The notes: generated from the sequence alone by a model not told the origin. Shown: positions 42,956-51,673, counted from the first letter of the stretch. The stretch is DNA of 64,000 nt from Kineosporia sp. NBRC 101731 (GCF_030269305.1 NZ_BSTC01000021.1:1-64000), one strand, 5' to 3'. A program made the numbers and translations.

Positions 42956-44161
42956 GTGACCGGCAACACCCCGCTCCATCTCGGCGTGGCCCTCGACGGT
43001 GCCGGATGGCATCCCGCAGCCTGGCGGCAGGCCGATGCCCGGCCGAAAGAGCTCTTCTCCCCGCAGTACTGGACCGACCTGGTGACCGAGGCAGAGGCCG
43101 GGCTCCTCGACCTGGTGACGATCGAGGACGCGCTGAATCTGCAGTCGGACGAGTTCACCGAGCAGGACGCGCGCACCGACCGGGTGCGGGGCCGGCTCGA
43201 CGCCGTGCTGATCGCGGCCCGGGTGGCGCCGCTGACCCGGCACATCGGCCTGGTGCCGACGGTGATCGTGACCCACACCGAGCCGTTCCACATCTCCAAG
43301 GCGATCGCCACCCTCGACTACGCCGCCACCGGCCGGGCCGGGGTGCGCGTGCAGGTGGCCGTCCGCAACGACACGGCGAAGCACTTCGGCCGGCGGGAGT
43401 TCCCGCTGATCGACCTGGCCCGTATCAACGAGCCTGATGTGCAGCAGCTGGTGGCCGACCACTTCGACGAGGCCGCCGACTACGTGCAGGTACTGCGCCG
43501 TCTGTGGGACAGCTGGGAGGACGACGCCGAGATCCGCGACGTCGCCACCGGTCGCTTCGTCGACCGCGACAAGCTGCACTACATCGACTTCGACGGTCGC
43601 TGGTTCTCGGTCAAGGGCCCCTCGATCACGCCCCGCCCGCCGCAGGGTCAGCCGCTGGTGGCGGCCCTGGGCCACGCGGACGTTCCCTACCGGCTGATCG
43701 GGCGCGCGGCCGACCTCGGGTTTGTCACGCCCCACGACGCCGGGCAGGCCGCCGACCTGGTCGCCCGCATTGACGAGCAGCGCCACGCGGCCGGGCGTCA
43801 GGACGAGAAGATCCACGTCTGGGCCGATCTGGTGGTGGTGCTCGACGACACAGAGCAGGCCGCCCGCGACCGCCTGGCCCGGTTGAACGAGCTGGCCGGG
43901 GCCGAATACACCAGCGATGCCAAGATCTTCGCCGGCACGCCCGCCCAGCTGGCCAACCTGCTGGTGGAATGGCAGGCCCAGGGCCTCAGCGGTTACCGCC
44001 TGCGCCCGGCCGCCCTGCCCCACGACCTGCACCGGATCACCCGCGGCCTGGTGCCGGAGCTGCAGCGGCGCGGCCTGTTCCGCACGCAGTACCCGGAGAA
44101 CGGCACGCTGCGGGGGCTGCTCGAGCTGGACCGTCCTGCCAACCGTTACGTGAGGGCCTGA
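42956..44161 (+). CDS. LLM-class flavin-dependent monooxygenase
   Basis: The product is 401 residues from GTG 42956 (GAAGGAG 5 nt upstream). It carries the NtaA/DszA-related start LHLGVALDGAGWHPAAWRQA, then VTEAEAGLLDLVTIEDALNL, RHIGLVPTVIVTHTEPFHIS, IATLDYAATGRAGVRVQVAV, VLRRLWDSWEDDAEIRDVAT, DRDKLHYIDFDGRWFSVKGP and the tail LVPELQRRGLFRTQYPENGT. The NVVTS motif of DszA-like enzymes is replaced by VQVAVRND. It belongs to the operon started at 37040, 3 nt before the next LLM gene. Confidence 0.87.
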   Translation: MTGNTPLHLGVALDGAGWHPAAWRQADARPKELFSPQYWTDLVTEAEAGLLDLVTIEDALNLQSDEFTEQDARTDRVRGRLDAVLIAARVAPLTRHIGLVPTVIVTHTEPFHISKAIATLDYAATGRAGVRVQVAVRNDTAKHFGRREFPLIDLARINEPDVQQLVADHFDEAADYVQVLRRLWDSWEDDAEIRDVATGRFVDRDKLHYIDFDGRWFSVKGPSITPRPPQGQPLVAALGHADVPYRLIGRAADLGFVTPHDAGQAADLVARIDEQRHAAGRQDEKIHVWADLVVVLDDTEQAARDRLARLNELAGAEYTSDAKIFAGTPAQLANLLVEWQAQGLSGYRLRPAALPHDLHRITRGLVPELQRRGLFRTQYPENGTLRGLLELDRPANRYVRA

Positions 44162-44164
44162 GCG

Positions 44165-45517
44165 ATGACCAAGCAGATCCACCTCGCCGCCCATTTCCCG
44201 GGCGTCAACAACACCACCGTCTGGAGTGACCCGGCGGCGGGCAGCCACGTGGAGTTCGACTCGTTCCGCCGGTTCGCCCAGATCGCCGAGCGCGGCAAGT
44301 TCGACTTCCTGTTCCTGGCCGAGGGCCTGCGGCTGCGCGAGCAGAAGGGCCAGATCTACGACCTGGACGTGGTCGGCCGCCCCGACACCTTCACCGTGCT
44401 GGCGGCCCTGGCCGCTGTGACGCAGCGGCTCGGCCTGACCGGCACGATCAACTCCACGTTCAACGAGCCCTACGAGGTGGCACGCCAGTTCGCCAGCCTC
44501 GACCACCTGTCCGAGGGTCGCGCCGCGTGGAACGTGGTCACCAGCTGGGACCAGTTCACTGGCGAGAACTTCCGCCGTGGTGGCTATCTCGCGCAGAGCG
44601 ACCGGTACGAACGGGCCCGTACGTTCCTGCGCACCACGACCGAGCTGTTCGACTCCTGGAACGGGGTCGAGATCCTCGCCGACCAGGATCAGGGCCGGTT
44701 CCTCAGCACGGACCGCCCGGGCACGTTCAAGCACGAGGACCGGTTCTTCGACATCGAGGGTCAGTTCAACGTGCCCCGCAGTCCGCAGGGCCGGCCGGTG
44801 ATCTTCCAGGCCGGTGACTCCGAGGAGGGCCGCGAGTTCGCCGCCTCGGGCGCCGACGCGATCTTCTCCCGGTACGCCACCCGGAAAGAGGGCAAGGCGT
44901 TCTACGACGACGTGAAGGGCCGTCTGCCGAAGTACGGGCGTTCGCGGGAGGACCTGTTGATCCTTCCCGCGGCGAGCTTCGTGCTGGGTGACACCGACGC
45001 CGAGGCCGAGGAGCTCGCCCACCAGGTGCGCCGCGCCCAGGTCTCGCCGCAGACCGCGATCAACTTCATCGAGCAGCTCTGGAACACCGACCTGTCGGGC
45101 TTCGACGTGGACGGCCCGCTGCCCTCGTTCGACCCGGTGGTGGAGGGCGAGGCGATCGCCAAGGGCCGGGCCAGCGTGCGTCAGCTGGCGAAAGACCCGA
45201 TCGCGCTGGCGAACGAGTGGCGGGCCAAGGCCGAGGCGGAGAAGCTCTCGGCCCGCGAGCTGGTCATCGAGGTCACCGGCCGCCAGACCTTCATCGGGTC
45301 GGCGAGCAGCGTGGCCGAGACCATCAATCAGTTCGTGCAGGAGGATGTTTCGGACGGTTTCATCCTGGTTCCCCACATCACGCCCGACGGCCTGGGGCCC
45401 TTCGTCGACACCGTGGTGCCGCTGCTGCAGGAGCGCGGGGTGTTCCGCACGGACTACGAGGGAACGACACTGCGCGACCACCTCGGGCTGACGTACCCGG
45501 GGGGCCCTCAGGCATGA
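44165..45517 (+). CDS. LLM-class flavin-dependent monooxygenase, NtaA/DszA type
   Basis: The product is 450 residues. Motifs are IHLAAHFPGVNNTTVWSDPA, RFAQIAERGKFDFLFLAEGL, RLGLTGTINSTFNEPYEVAR, FASLDHLSEGRAAWNVVTSW, GENFRRGGYL, FKHEDRFFDIEGQFNVPRSP, GRPVIFQAGDSEEGREFAA, DAIFSRYATRKEGKAFYDD, and C-terminal VPLLQERGVFRTDYEGTTLR. The NVVTS, GDSEEGR and IFS elements shape the FMN and substrate pocket in this family. Last gene of the operon, followed by two hairpins. FMN reductase must come from elsewhere. Confidence 0.92.
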   Translation: MTKQIHLAAHFPGVNNTTVWSDPAAGSHVEFDSFRRFAQIAERGKFDFLFLAEGLRLREQKGQIYDLDVVGRPDTFTVLAALAAVTQRLGLTGTINSTFNEPYEVARQFASLDHLSEGRAAWNVVTSWDQFTGENFRRGGYLAQSDRYERARTFLRTTTELFDSWNGVEILADQDQGRFLSTDRPGTFKHEDRFFDIEGQFNVPRSPQGRPVIFQAGDSEEGREFAASGADAIFSRYATRKEGKAFYDDVKGRLPKYGRSREDLLILPAASFVLGDTDAEAEELAHQVRRAQVSPQTAINFIEQLWNTDLSGFDVDGPLPSFDPVVEGEAIAKGRASVRQLAKDPIALANEWRAKAEAEKLSARELVIEVTGRQTFIGSASSVAETINQFVQEDVSDGFILVPHITPDGLGPFVDTVVPLLQERGVFRTDYEGTTLRDHLGLTYPGGPQA

Positions 45518-45522
45518 AAAAA

Positions 45523-45541
45523 GGAGAGGGTTTCCCTCTCC
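45523..45541 (+). terminator. first hairpin after the Opp/LLM operon
   Basis: GGAGAGGG-TTT-CCCTCTCC, an 8-bp perfect stem directly after the stop codon and an A6 run. On the minus strand that A6 becomes a U-tract, so it could also work bidirectionally. Confidence 0.7.
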
Positions 45542-45560
45542 GCTCCTAAGGTATAGCGCA

Positions 45561-45587
45561 CCCGGGGCCTTGCGGCAAGGCCCCGGG
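45561..45587 (+). terminator. second, stronger GC-rich hairpin
   Basis: CCCGGGGCCTTGC paired with GCAAGGCCCCGGG across a single central G: a 13-bp near-perfect palindrome, and no U-tract. Together with the first hairpin it separates the operon from the glycosyltransferase gene. Confidence 0.75.
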
Positions 45588-45650
45588 CCTGCCCCAGAAT
45601 CACTGGCTGTCAGCTGAAGTGGATGTCAAAAGCCTTGGGGGGTATGCGCA

Positions 45651-46895
45651 GTGCGCGTCGTTCTGTCGACCTACGGGTCGCGTGGAGATCTGGAACCACT
45701 GGCGGCCCTGGCCGTGAAGCTGATCGGGCTGGGTCACGAGGCGGTGGTCTGCACCCCGCCCGACGACGACTTCGTCTCGCTGCTGGAGCGCGTCGGGGTG
45801 CCGCTGGTGCCGGCCGGTCAGCCGGTGAAGGAGATGATCGCCGAGGTCTCGCGCAAGCAGGGGCCGAACGTGGGGCGGCGTCTGCCGCTGGAGGAACTGC
45901 AGTTCCGGGCCCGGCGGATGGTGGCCACCCAGTACGAGGCGGTGATGGCCGCGGCCGGCGCAGACGGTGACGTGGTGGTGGGCACCGGATTGATGCCGGC
46001 GGCGTGCGGCGCGCGCTCCGCGGCCGACCAGCTCGGCATCGGGTGGGTGTCGGTGAGGTTCCAGCCGACCACCCTGCCCACGGGTGCCCATCGTCCCTAC
46101 CCCTACCCGGGGCGTCCGCTGCCCGAGGGCGAGACCGACAACCACCAGCTCTGGGAGTACGACCGGCAGACCATGAAGGTCGTGTTCGGCGGGGTGTTCG
46201 ACGAGCACCGGGCCACGGTGGGGCTGCCGATGGTGGACGATGTGCGCGCGTACGTCTTCACGGACCGTCCGTGGCTGGCCGCGGACCCGGTGATCGCGCC
46301 CTGGCCGGGTGATTCCGACCTCGACGTGGTGCAGACGGGCGCCTGGATCCTCCCGGACGACCGCCCGTTGCCCCCGGGCCTGGTGGAATTCCTGGACGCG
46401 GGGGAGCCGCCGGTCTACGTCGGTTTCGGCAGTATGGGCCTGCAGCAGAACCTGACCGGGGCCGGGCGGGACGCGATCGAGGCGGCGCGCAGTCACGGGC
46501 GCCGGGTGGTGCTGGGCAGCGGCTGGGCCGCTCTGGAGCTGCACGACGACCAGGACGACTGCTTCGCCGTCGGGGAGGTCAACCAGCAGACCCTGTTCGC
46601 GCGGTGCGCCGCGATCGTGCACCACGGCGGTGCGGGCACGACCACCACGGCCACCCGCGCCGGCCGGCCCCAGGTGATCGTGCCGCAGGTGGTCGACCAG
46701 CCCTATTTCGCCGGCCGGGTGGCGGAACTCGGTATCGGTGTCGCGCACGAGGGCAGCGTGCCCACGCTCGAGTCACTGACCACTGCTTTGAGGACGGTGC
46801 TGTCGCCCGAGCTGTCCGCGCGGGCTCGCGAGGTGGCCGGGTCGGTGAGTGAACAGGGGACGTCGGTGGCGGCGGGGCTGCTGAGCGCGCTGTGA
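45651..46895 (+). CDS. glycosyltransferase family 1 (GtfB/macrolide-type GT-B fold)
   Basis: The product is 414 residues from GTG 45651, with GGGGGG upstream. The N-terminal domain begins MRVVLSTYGSRGDLEPLAAL and GHEAVVCTPPDDDFVSLLER, the acceptor side. The C-terminal donor domain contains PPVYVGFGSMG, VVLGSGWAALEL, FARCAAIVHHGGAGTTTTAT, and RPQVIVPQVVDQPYFAGRVA. HHGGAGT with the following P.VDQP is the NDP-sugar signature of actinobacterial natural-product and sterol glycosyltransferases. No biosynthetic cluster is next to it, so it may glycosylate a xenobiotic or lipid. It is flanked by hairpins and a GTGATCATGC element. Confidence 0.9.
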   Translation: MRVVLSTYGSRGDLEPLAALAVKLIGLGHEAVVCTPPDDDFVSLLERVGVPLVPAGQPVKEMIAEVSRKQGPNVGRRLPLEELQFRARRMVATQYEAVMAAAGADGDVVVGTGLMPAACGARSAADQLGIGWVSVRFQPTTLPTGAHRPYPYPGRPLPEGETDNHQLWEYDRQTMKVVFGGVFDEHRATVGLPMVDDVRAYVFTDRPWLAADPVIAPWPGDSDLDVVQTGAWILPDDRPLPPGLVEFLDAGEPPVYVGFGSMGLQQNLTGAGRDAIEAARSHGRRVVLGSGWAALELHDDQDDCFAVGEVNQQTLFARCAAIVHHGGAGTTTTATRAGRPQVIVPQVVDQPYFAGRVAELGIGVAHEGSVPTLESLTTALRTVLSPELSARAREVAGSVSEQGTSVAAGLLSAL

Positions 46896-46917
46896 ACGAA
46901 GAGAATCAAACCCCGTC

Positions 46918-46940
46918 CGTGATCATGCAAAGTGTCCCCG
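46918..46940. repeat. half copy of the GTGATCATGCAAA element
   Basis: CGTGATCATGCAAA followed by GTGTCCCCG, in the 49-bp gap between the convergent glycosyltransferase and cupin genes. It has the left arm of the palindrome at 53535-53578 but no matching right arm. Confidence 0.6.
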
Positions 46941-46944
46941 GCCC

Positions 46945-47466
46945 CTACGACCGGGTGCTCACCTCTGACCAGTCCAGTGCGCCCAGGTTGACCACGACAG
47001 CTTCCTGCGTCGTGCGGGCGATCACGACCAGAGCTTCTTCTCCCGGGTCCGGGTTCTCCTCGCGGTGGGGGACCCACGGGGGCACGAACACATAGTCGCC
47101 GGGGGAGGTCTCGATACGCCGCTCCACCGGCTCGTCGCCGTCCAGGTCGGCGAACACGAACACCGGGTGCCCTGAGACCACGTAGATGGCGGTCTCGGAG
47201 GCACCGTGGTGGTGGTTGCCGGAGTTGGTCAGGGCTGGCACGTGGGTCTGGCCCATCCACAGATGCTGCGCACCCACGGTCTTGCCGCTCACGGCTTCCA
47301 GTCGCTTCATGCCGGAGGTCTGCGTGGTCTGCCCGACCAGGTTCGCGGGGGCGATCTGATGCAGGCGGGTGTGGAACGGGTCGATGCCGGGTGGCAGCAG
47401 CACACCGCTGGGAGTGCGGACCGGCTCGTTGCCGTGTTCGTCGGGGGTCAGGTGGATGGCGGGCAT
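46945..47466 (-). CDS. cupin domain protein
   Basis: The product is 173 residues. A single cupin fold is indicated by TNSGNHHHGASETAIYVVSG (motif 1, G(X)5HXH(X)3,4E(X)6G type, with HHHG..E) and PGDYVFVPPWVPHREENPDP (motif 2, PGD.(X)..P....H). These supply the three His and one Glu of a metal centre. The N-terminal 70 residues (GVLLPPGIDPFHTRLHQIAP) are family-specific. It may be a dioxygenase, isomerase or sensor; the reaction is unknown. It lies 1 nt after the LysR gene on the same strand, so they are cotranscribed, divergent from the 48616 LLM unit. Confidence 0.87.
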   Translation of the reverse strand: MPAIHLTPDEHGNEPVRTPSGVLLPPGIDPFHTRLHQIAPANLVGQTTQTSGMKRLEAVSGKTVGAQHLWMGQTHVPALTNSGNHHHGASETAIYVVSGHPVFVFADLDGDEPVERRIETSPGDYVFVPPWVPHREENPDPGEEALVVIARTTQEAVVVNLGALDWSEVSTRS

Positions 47467-47467
47467 G

Positions 47468-48376
47468 TCAGGCTCCCTGGGCGAACTCGACTTCGGCGTA
47501 GGACGATCCGCGGGTCTTCAGGCGGCCCGGCTCGGTGAGCAGCCGTCGCAGGGCCTGCGCGACAGCGGTGGACGTGTGGGAGGACAGCCCTTGTCGTGAC
47601 CAGACGGCCAGCGGCAGGGGCTGGGGCGCCGGCAGGTCGTGGCGGGGGGCCAGGCCCTCGGGGGTCTGGCCCAGTGTGGCCATCAGGGCGACGCCGAGGC
47701 CGGCGCCGACCGCTGCCTGAACTCCGGCCAGCTGGATCGCCTCGGCGTTAACCATAGCCGGGATGCTGTTTTCCGCAAGGGTTTCCAGGGCCCGGGTGCG
47801 GAGGACGCAGGGCTGGTCGAACGCCACCACCGGAATCGGGGCGGGAGCCGGGGGCCGTCGCCAGGAGGGGGCGGCGTACCAGGTCAGCTTCAGGTCGCCG
47901 ACCGGTGTGGCCCGCAGGTCGTCGGACGGGCCGAGCAGCAGCGCCAGGTCGACGCGGCCCTCGGTCAGGCCCTCGCGTAGCCGGGTGCCCCGGTCGAGGC
48001 GGAACCGGAACCGGTGGTCGGGCAGACTGCTCGCCAGTTGGGTGGACAGGGACGGCAGCAACTGCGCGGCCGCGTGCTCGGTGGAACCGATCACCACGGT
48101 TTCGACGGTGCGTCGCCCGAAGCCGCGCAGGGTCTCGTCGTGCAGGGCCAAGATGCGCCTGGCCTGTGACAACAGGCGTTCGCCGTCAGCGGTCAGACGG
48201 GATCCCCGGCCGTGCCGCTCGACGAGGGACCGTCCGGTGGCGCTCTCCAGCTTGCGCACGTGTTGACTCACGGCCGCCTGGCTCAGGTGCAGCGATGTGG
48301 CCGCCCGCTGGAAACCGCCGGTGTCCGCGACCGCGACGAAGCTGCGGAGAGGAGCGATGTCCAGAATCTGACTCAT
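47468..48376 (-). CDS. LysR family transcriptional regulator
   Basis: The product is 302 residues from ATG 48376. The winged HTH is LRSFVAVADTGGFQRAATSL, HLSQAAVSQHVRKLESATGR and SLVERHGRGSRLTADGERLL. The effector domain contains VVIGSTEHAAAQLLPSLSTQ and EGRVDLALLLGPSDDL. A shorter effector region than in CysB-like regulators fits the group controlling nearby catabolic genes. It is divergent from the leader peptide and LLM gene at 48473-49983, the classical arrangement for a LysR activator and its target, and is followed by the cupin gene. Confidence 0.92.
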   Translation of the reverse strand: MSQILDIAPLRSFVAVADTGGFQRAATSLHLSQAAVSQHVRKLESATGRSLVERHGRGSRLTADGERLLSQARRILALHDETLRGFGRRTVETVVIGSTEHAAAQLLPSLSTQLASSLPDHRFRFRLDRGTRLREGLTEGRVDLALLLGPSDDLRATPVGDLKLTWYAAPSWRRPPAPAPIPVVAFDQPCVLRTRALETLAENSIPAMVNAEAIQLAGVQAAVGAGLGVALMATLGQTPEGLAPRHDLPAPQPLPLAVWSRQGLSSHTSTAVAQALRRLLTEPGRLKTRGSSYAEVEFAQGA

Positions 48377-48437
48377 GTCTACCAGAATACTAGAGAATGA
48401 TTCGTTTTCGTGATGGGTGTTCATCACAAAGCATCGT

Positions 48438-48466
48438 TAGACAGAAATCTCCTGGTCACGCATGCT
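48438..48466 (+). promoter_or_regulatory. promoter giving a leaderless leader peptide
   Basis: TAGACA (48438-48443), a 17-bp spacer, then CATGCT (48461-48466). The ATG of the leader peptide is 6 nt further on. Divergent -10-like TAGTAT for lysR lies on the other strand near 48390. Confidence 0.55.
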
Positions 48467-48472
48467 CGACCC

Positions 48473-48553
48473 ATGACCCGAACAGCCACGGTGAGCCTCA
48501 CGGGCTGTCGCTGGCTCGATCACGCTCGCGGCCGGTCGGCGCTCTGTCGCTGA
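48473..48553 (+). CDS. putative sulfur-metabolism leader peptide
   Basis: This 26-codon peptide contains GCRWLDHARGRSALCR at its end. It keeps the pattern basic/aromatic, (L/V)D, R, SALC of the family, with Cys codons at positions 12 and 25. No Shine-Dalgarno is present and the -10 box is 6 nt upstream, implying a leaderless transcript. It precedes the LLM gene at 48616 by 62 bp and hence the second Opp operon. Confidence 0.7.
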   Translation: MTRTATVSLTGCRWLDHARGRSALCR

Positions 48554-48615
48554 CTCGGCTCGCCCGAGCGTCGTCCCCCACTCATTCTCCCCGTCCATGG
48601 CCGGAGGGTCTCGTC

Positions 48616-49983
48616 ATGTCCGAATCACCCCGTCGCACACTCAAACTCGGCGCCGTTCTGCTCGGCGTCGGTGGACCGGGCCAGCATCACACCTGGCTGG
48701 ATCCGGAGATCCCCACCGACGCCAGCGTGGACGTGCGCTGGTACATCGCCCGGGCCCAGGAGGCCGAGGCGGCGAAGTTCGACCACGTCTTCATCGTCGA
48801 CAGCCAGTTCATCACCCCCGACTCCCCGAACCACTACCTCAGCCGCCTGGAACCGCTCACCCTGCTGTCGGCCATCGCTGTGCACACCGAGCACATCGGC
48901 CTGGTCGGCACACTCACCACCTCGTACAACGAGCCCTTCAACGTGGCCCGGCGCCTGGCGTCGCTGGACCACATCAGCGGCGGGCGCGCAGGCTGGAACG
49001 TGGTCACCAGCGGTGACGCCGGAACAGCCGGGAACTACAGTCGCGACGCGCACTTCGACTACGCCACCCGCTACGGCCGGGCCCTGGAGCACGTCCGGGT
49101 CGCGCAGGGCCTGTGGGACTCGTACGAGGCCGACGCCCTGCCCCGTGACCGGGAACGCCGGGAGTTCCTCGACCGCTCGAAACTCCATGCCCTGGACCAC
49201 GTGGGTGAACACTTCCGGGTCGTCGGCCCGCTCAACCTGGAGCGCACGCCGCAGGGGCAGCCGGTGATCTTCCAGGCCGGTGACTCCGAGGAGGGGCGCG
49301 ACCTGGGCGCCGAGATCGCCGACGCGATCTTCACCCACGCCCAGACCCTCGAGCAGGCCGTCGCGTTCCGCACCGAACTGCGCGAGCGCGCCGCGGCCAA
49401 GGGCCGTGACCCGCAGAACGTGCTGATCGTGCCGGGAATCCACCCGATCATCGCCGACACCGACGAGCAGGCCCGCCGGCTGCAGGATGCGGCCCTGGGT
49501 GCCAAGAGCTTCGACAAGGCGCTCGCCGAACTCGGAAGGCCCTTCGGCTGGCATGACTTCAGTCAGTACGACCTGGACGCCCCGTTCCCCTCGGTGGCCG
49601 CGGCCGGCGCCCTGAGCTTCCGCACCCAGGCCGAGGGCATCACCCGCCGGGCCACCGAGAAGGACTGGACCCTGCGGCAGGTCGTGCAGCACCAGCTCGA
49701 CGCCGGGCGCTCGCCGTTCGTCGGGTCGCCGCTCACCGTGGCGAACGAGATCCAGCGCTGGTTCGAGGCCGGTGGCTTCGACGGCATCAACATCACCGTC
49801 AACGCCCCCGGCGACTTCGCCCGTTTCACCGACCAGGTGCTGCCCATCCTGCGTGAGCGCGGCGTCGTGCGCAGCGAGTACGCATCGACCACCCTGCGCG
49901 GCAACCTCGATCTGCCCGTGCCGGAGAACCGTTACACCGCGGCCCATACCGATGAAGCGAAAACCGCGTCTCTCGTCCCCTGA
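48616..49983 (+). CDS. LLM-class flavin-dependent monooxygenase, NtaA/DszA type
   Basis: The product is 455 residues from ATG 48616 (GGAGGG 7 nt upstream). Motifs are LGAVLLGVGGPGQHHTWLDP, YIARAQEAEAAKFDHVFIVD, SQFITPDSPNHYLSRLEPLT, HIGLVGTLTTSYNEPFNVAR, LASLDHISGGRAGWNVVTSG, GQPVIFQAGDSEEGRDLGA and ADAIFTHAQTLEQAVAFR. It is a close paralogue of the protein encoded at 55280 (shared SQFITPD.P.HYL.RLEPLTLLSA), and the two genes flank the second Opp transporter. A 124-bp gap separates it from the receptor gene. The substrate is probably what that transporter brings in. Confidence 0.92.
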   Translation: MSESPRRTLKLGAVLLGVGGPGQHHTWLDPEIPTDASVDVRWYIARAQEAEAAKFDHVFIVDSQFITPDSPNHYLSRLEPLTLLSAIAVHTEHIGLVGTLTTSYNEPFNVARRLASLDHISGGRAGWNVVTSGDAGTAGNYSRDAHFDYATRYGRALEHVRVAQGLWDSYEADALPRDRERREFLDRSKLHALDHVGEHFRVVGPLNLERTPQGQPVIFQAGDSEEGRDLGAEIADAIFTHAQTLEQAVAFRTELRERAAAKGRDPQNVLIVPGIHPIIADTDEQARRLQDAALGAKSFDKALAELGRPFGWHDFSQYDLDAPFPSVAAAGALSFRTQAEGITRRATEKDWTLRQVVQHQLDAGRSPFVGSPLTVANEIQRWFEAGGFDGINITVNAPGDFARFTDQVLPILRERGVVRSEYASTTLRGNLDLPVPENRYTAAHTDEAKTASLVP

Positions 49984-50107
49984 CCCACTCCAGCGGCGCA
50001 CTCCCGCGCCGAGGAGCCGGCCACCCCGCGAGCCGACCTGCTCGTGTGCGCCGTGGCGAGCGTCCCCCCTGCGAACTCGTTCGTGATCAGCGAAGGAAAC
50101 CACTCCC

Positions 50108-51643
50108 ATGACCCCAGACTCCTCGCCCGGCCTCGGCCGGCGGTCCTTCCTCGGCGGTCTGCTCGCCGTTCCTGCGCTCGGGGCGGTGCTCGCGGCCTGC
50201 GGCGACTCCGGCTCGAGCGCCGCGGCCGGTGCCGCCACCCTGAAATGGGCGTCGTCCTACTTCCCGACCCACTGGGACCCGGTGGTGGGAGGCAGCGGCG
50301 CCCAGTTCCGGCACCTTTCGCTGGTCTACGCCTCTGTGACCCGGGTGAACGAGAAGGGTGAGGCGGTGCCCGACCTGGCCGAGAGCTGGGACTACAACGA
50401 CCAGGGTGACCAGGTCACGTTCCACTTGCGCAAGGGCCTGACCTTCAGCGACGGCACCCCGGTGAACGCGGACGCCGTGAAGAAGGCCATCGAGCGGGCC
50501 AAGACCCAGGAGGATTCCGCCCTCTTCGGTGACCTCACCTCGATCGACAAGGTCACGGCCGACGGTGACCTGGACGTGGTCGTGGACCTGACCCAGGTGG
50601 ACTACCAGATCCCGCTGCTGTTCGGTGAGCGCGTGCTCCAGGTGGCCAGCCCGCAGGCCGCCGCCGACCCGAAGGCGCTCGACCAGAAGCCGATCGGGCA
50701 CGGTCCTTTCGTGATCACCCAGCTCATCCCCGGCACCAAGGCCGTGCTGGAGAAGAACCCGGACTACTGGGACGCGGCGAACATCCACATCGATCGGGTG
50801 GAACTGGTCTCCGCCCCCGACGCCTCCACGGTGGTCTCGGGTCTGCAGACCGGGGTGTACAACTTCGCCGACGTGGCCGCGGCCCAGGCGCAGGCCGCGG
50901 AGAAGGCCGGGCTCGACGTGTTCGTCCAGCCCGGTTACAACGCCTCGAACCTCAGCCTGAACGTCAACAAGAAGCCGTTCGACGACCCGAAGGTGGTCGA
51001 GGCCGTGCGGTACGGCATTGACCGGCAGGAGTTCGTGGACAAGCTGACCTTCGGCTACGGCGCCGTCGCCACCCAGCCGTTCCCGAAGGAGTACATCGCC
51101 TACGACCCGCAGTCGGCCGACCTGTGGCCGCACGACGTGGAGAAGGCGAAAGCCGCTCTGGCCGAGTCGAAGTACTCCGGTGACGATCTCACTGTCGATC
51201 TGGTGATCCCGGCCGAGGACCCCTCGTCCGAGATCGTGCAGTCGCAGCTGGCGGCGATCGGCATCACGGTCAACATCAAGATCGACAAGAACTGGGCCAC
51301 GCCGTTCTTCGCCAAGGACCTGGTGGCCTCGCTGTACGGCACCACCGGCCGCGACTCACCGCTGCAGACCCTCACCGCGCACTTCGGCCCGAACGGCCCG
51401 CTGAACCTCAGCACGCCCTACGAGCCGGACGGTTTCGAGAAGGCGGTGGCGAAGGTGCGCCAGACCCCGCTGGAAGGCGGTGACTACGAGGTCAACCTGC
51501 AGGCCGCCACCCGGGCCGGACTGGTCAGCCAGGCGCTGGTCTTCACCTACTCCCAGCCCAGTGTCTACGCCAAGGATCCCTCGATCTCGGGGCTGCCCGC
51601 CCACCCGGGACACGTCAACTGGACGGGTGTGAAGATCTCCTAG
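50108..51643 (+). CDS. ABC transporter substrate-binding protein, Opp/Dpp family, Tat/lipoprotein signal
   Basis: The product is 511 residues. The signal contains GRRSFLGGLLAVPALGAVLA followed by ACGDSG: twin arginine plus lipobox. The mature protein shows LKWASSYFPTHWDPVVGGSG, VPDLAESWDYNDQGDQVTFH, LRKGLTFSDGTPVNADAVKK, KPIGHGPFVITQLIPGTKAV, NPDYWDAANIHIDRVELVSA and VVEAVRYGIDRQEFVDKLTF, all SBP_bac_5 features. It is the receptor of the second Opp-type importer. Ligand unknown; the flanking LLM genes suggest an organosulfur or amine compound. Confidence 0.92.
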   Translation: MTPDSSPGLGRRSFLGGLLAVPALGAVLAACGDSGSSAAAGAATLKWASSYFPTHWDPVVGGSGAQFRHLSLVYASVTRVNEKGEAVPDLAESWDYNDQGDQVTFHLRKGLTFSDGTPVNADAVKKAIERAKTQEDSALFGDLTSIDKVTADGDLDVVVDLTQVDYQIPLLFGERVLQVASPQAAADPKALDQKPIGHGPFVITQLIPGTKAVLEKNPDYWDAANIHIDRVELVSAPDASTVVSGLQTGVYNFADVAAAQAQAAEKAGLDVFVQPGYNASNLSLNVNKKPFDDPKVVEAVRYGIDRQEFVDKLTFGYGAVATQPFPKEYIAYDPQSADLWPHDVEKAKAALAESKYSGDDLTVDLVIPAEDPSSEIVQSQLAAIGITVNIKIDKNWATPFFAKDLVASLYGTTGRDSPLQTLTAHFGPNGPLNLSTPYEPDGFEKAVAKVRQTPLEGGDYEVNLQAATRAGLVSQALVFTYSQPSVYAKDPSISGLPAHPGHVNWTGVKIS

Positions 51644-51673
51644 GGGTCTCCGGCGGGAAGACAGGAGCAGCTG

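Noticed and set aside
42830-45481. 883-codon minus-strand open frame
   Set aside because: It runs antisense to the LLM genes at 42956 and 44165, which carry clear motifs.
48625-50238. 537-codon minus-strand open frame
   Set aside because: It is the antisense shadow of the LLM gene at 48616 and the start of the receptor gene.
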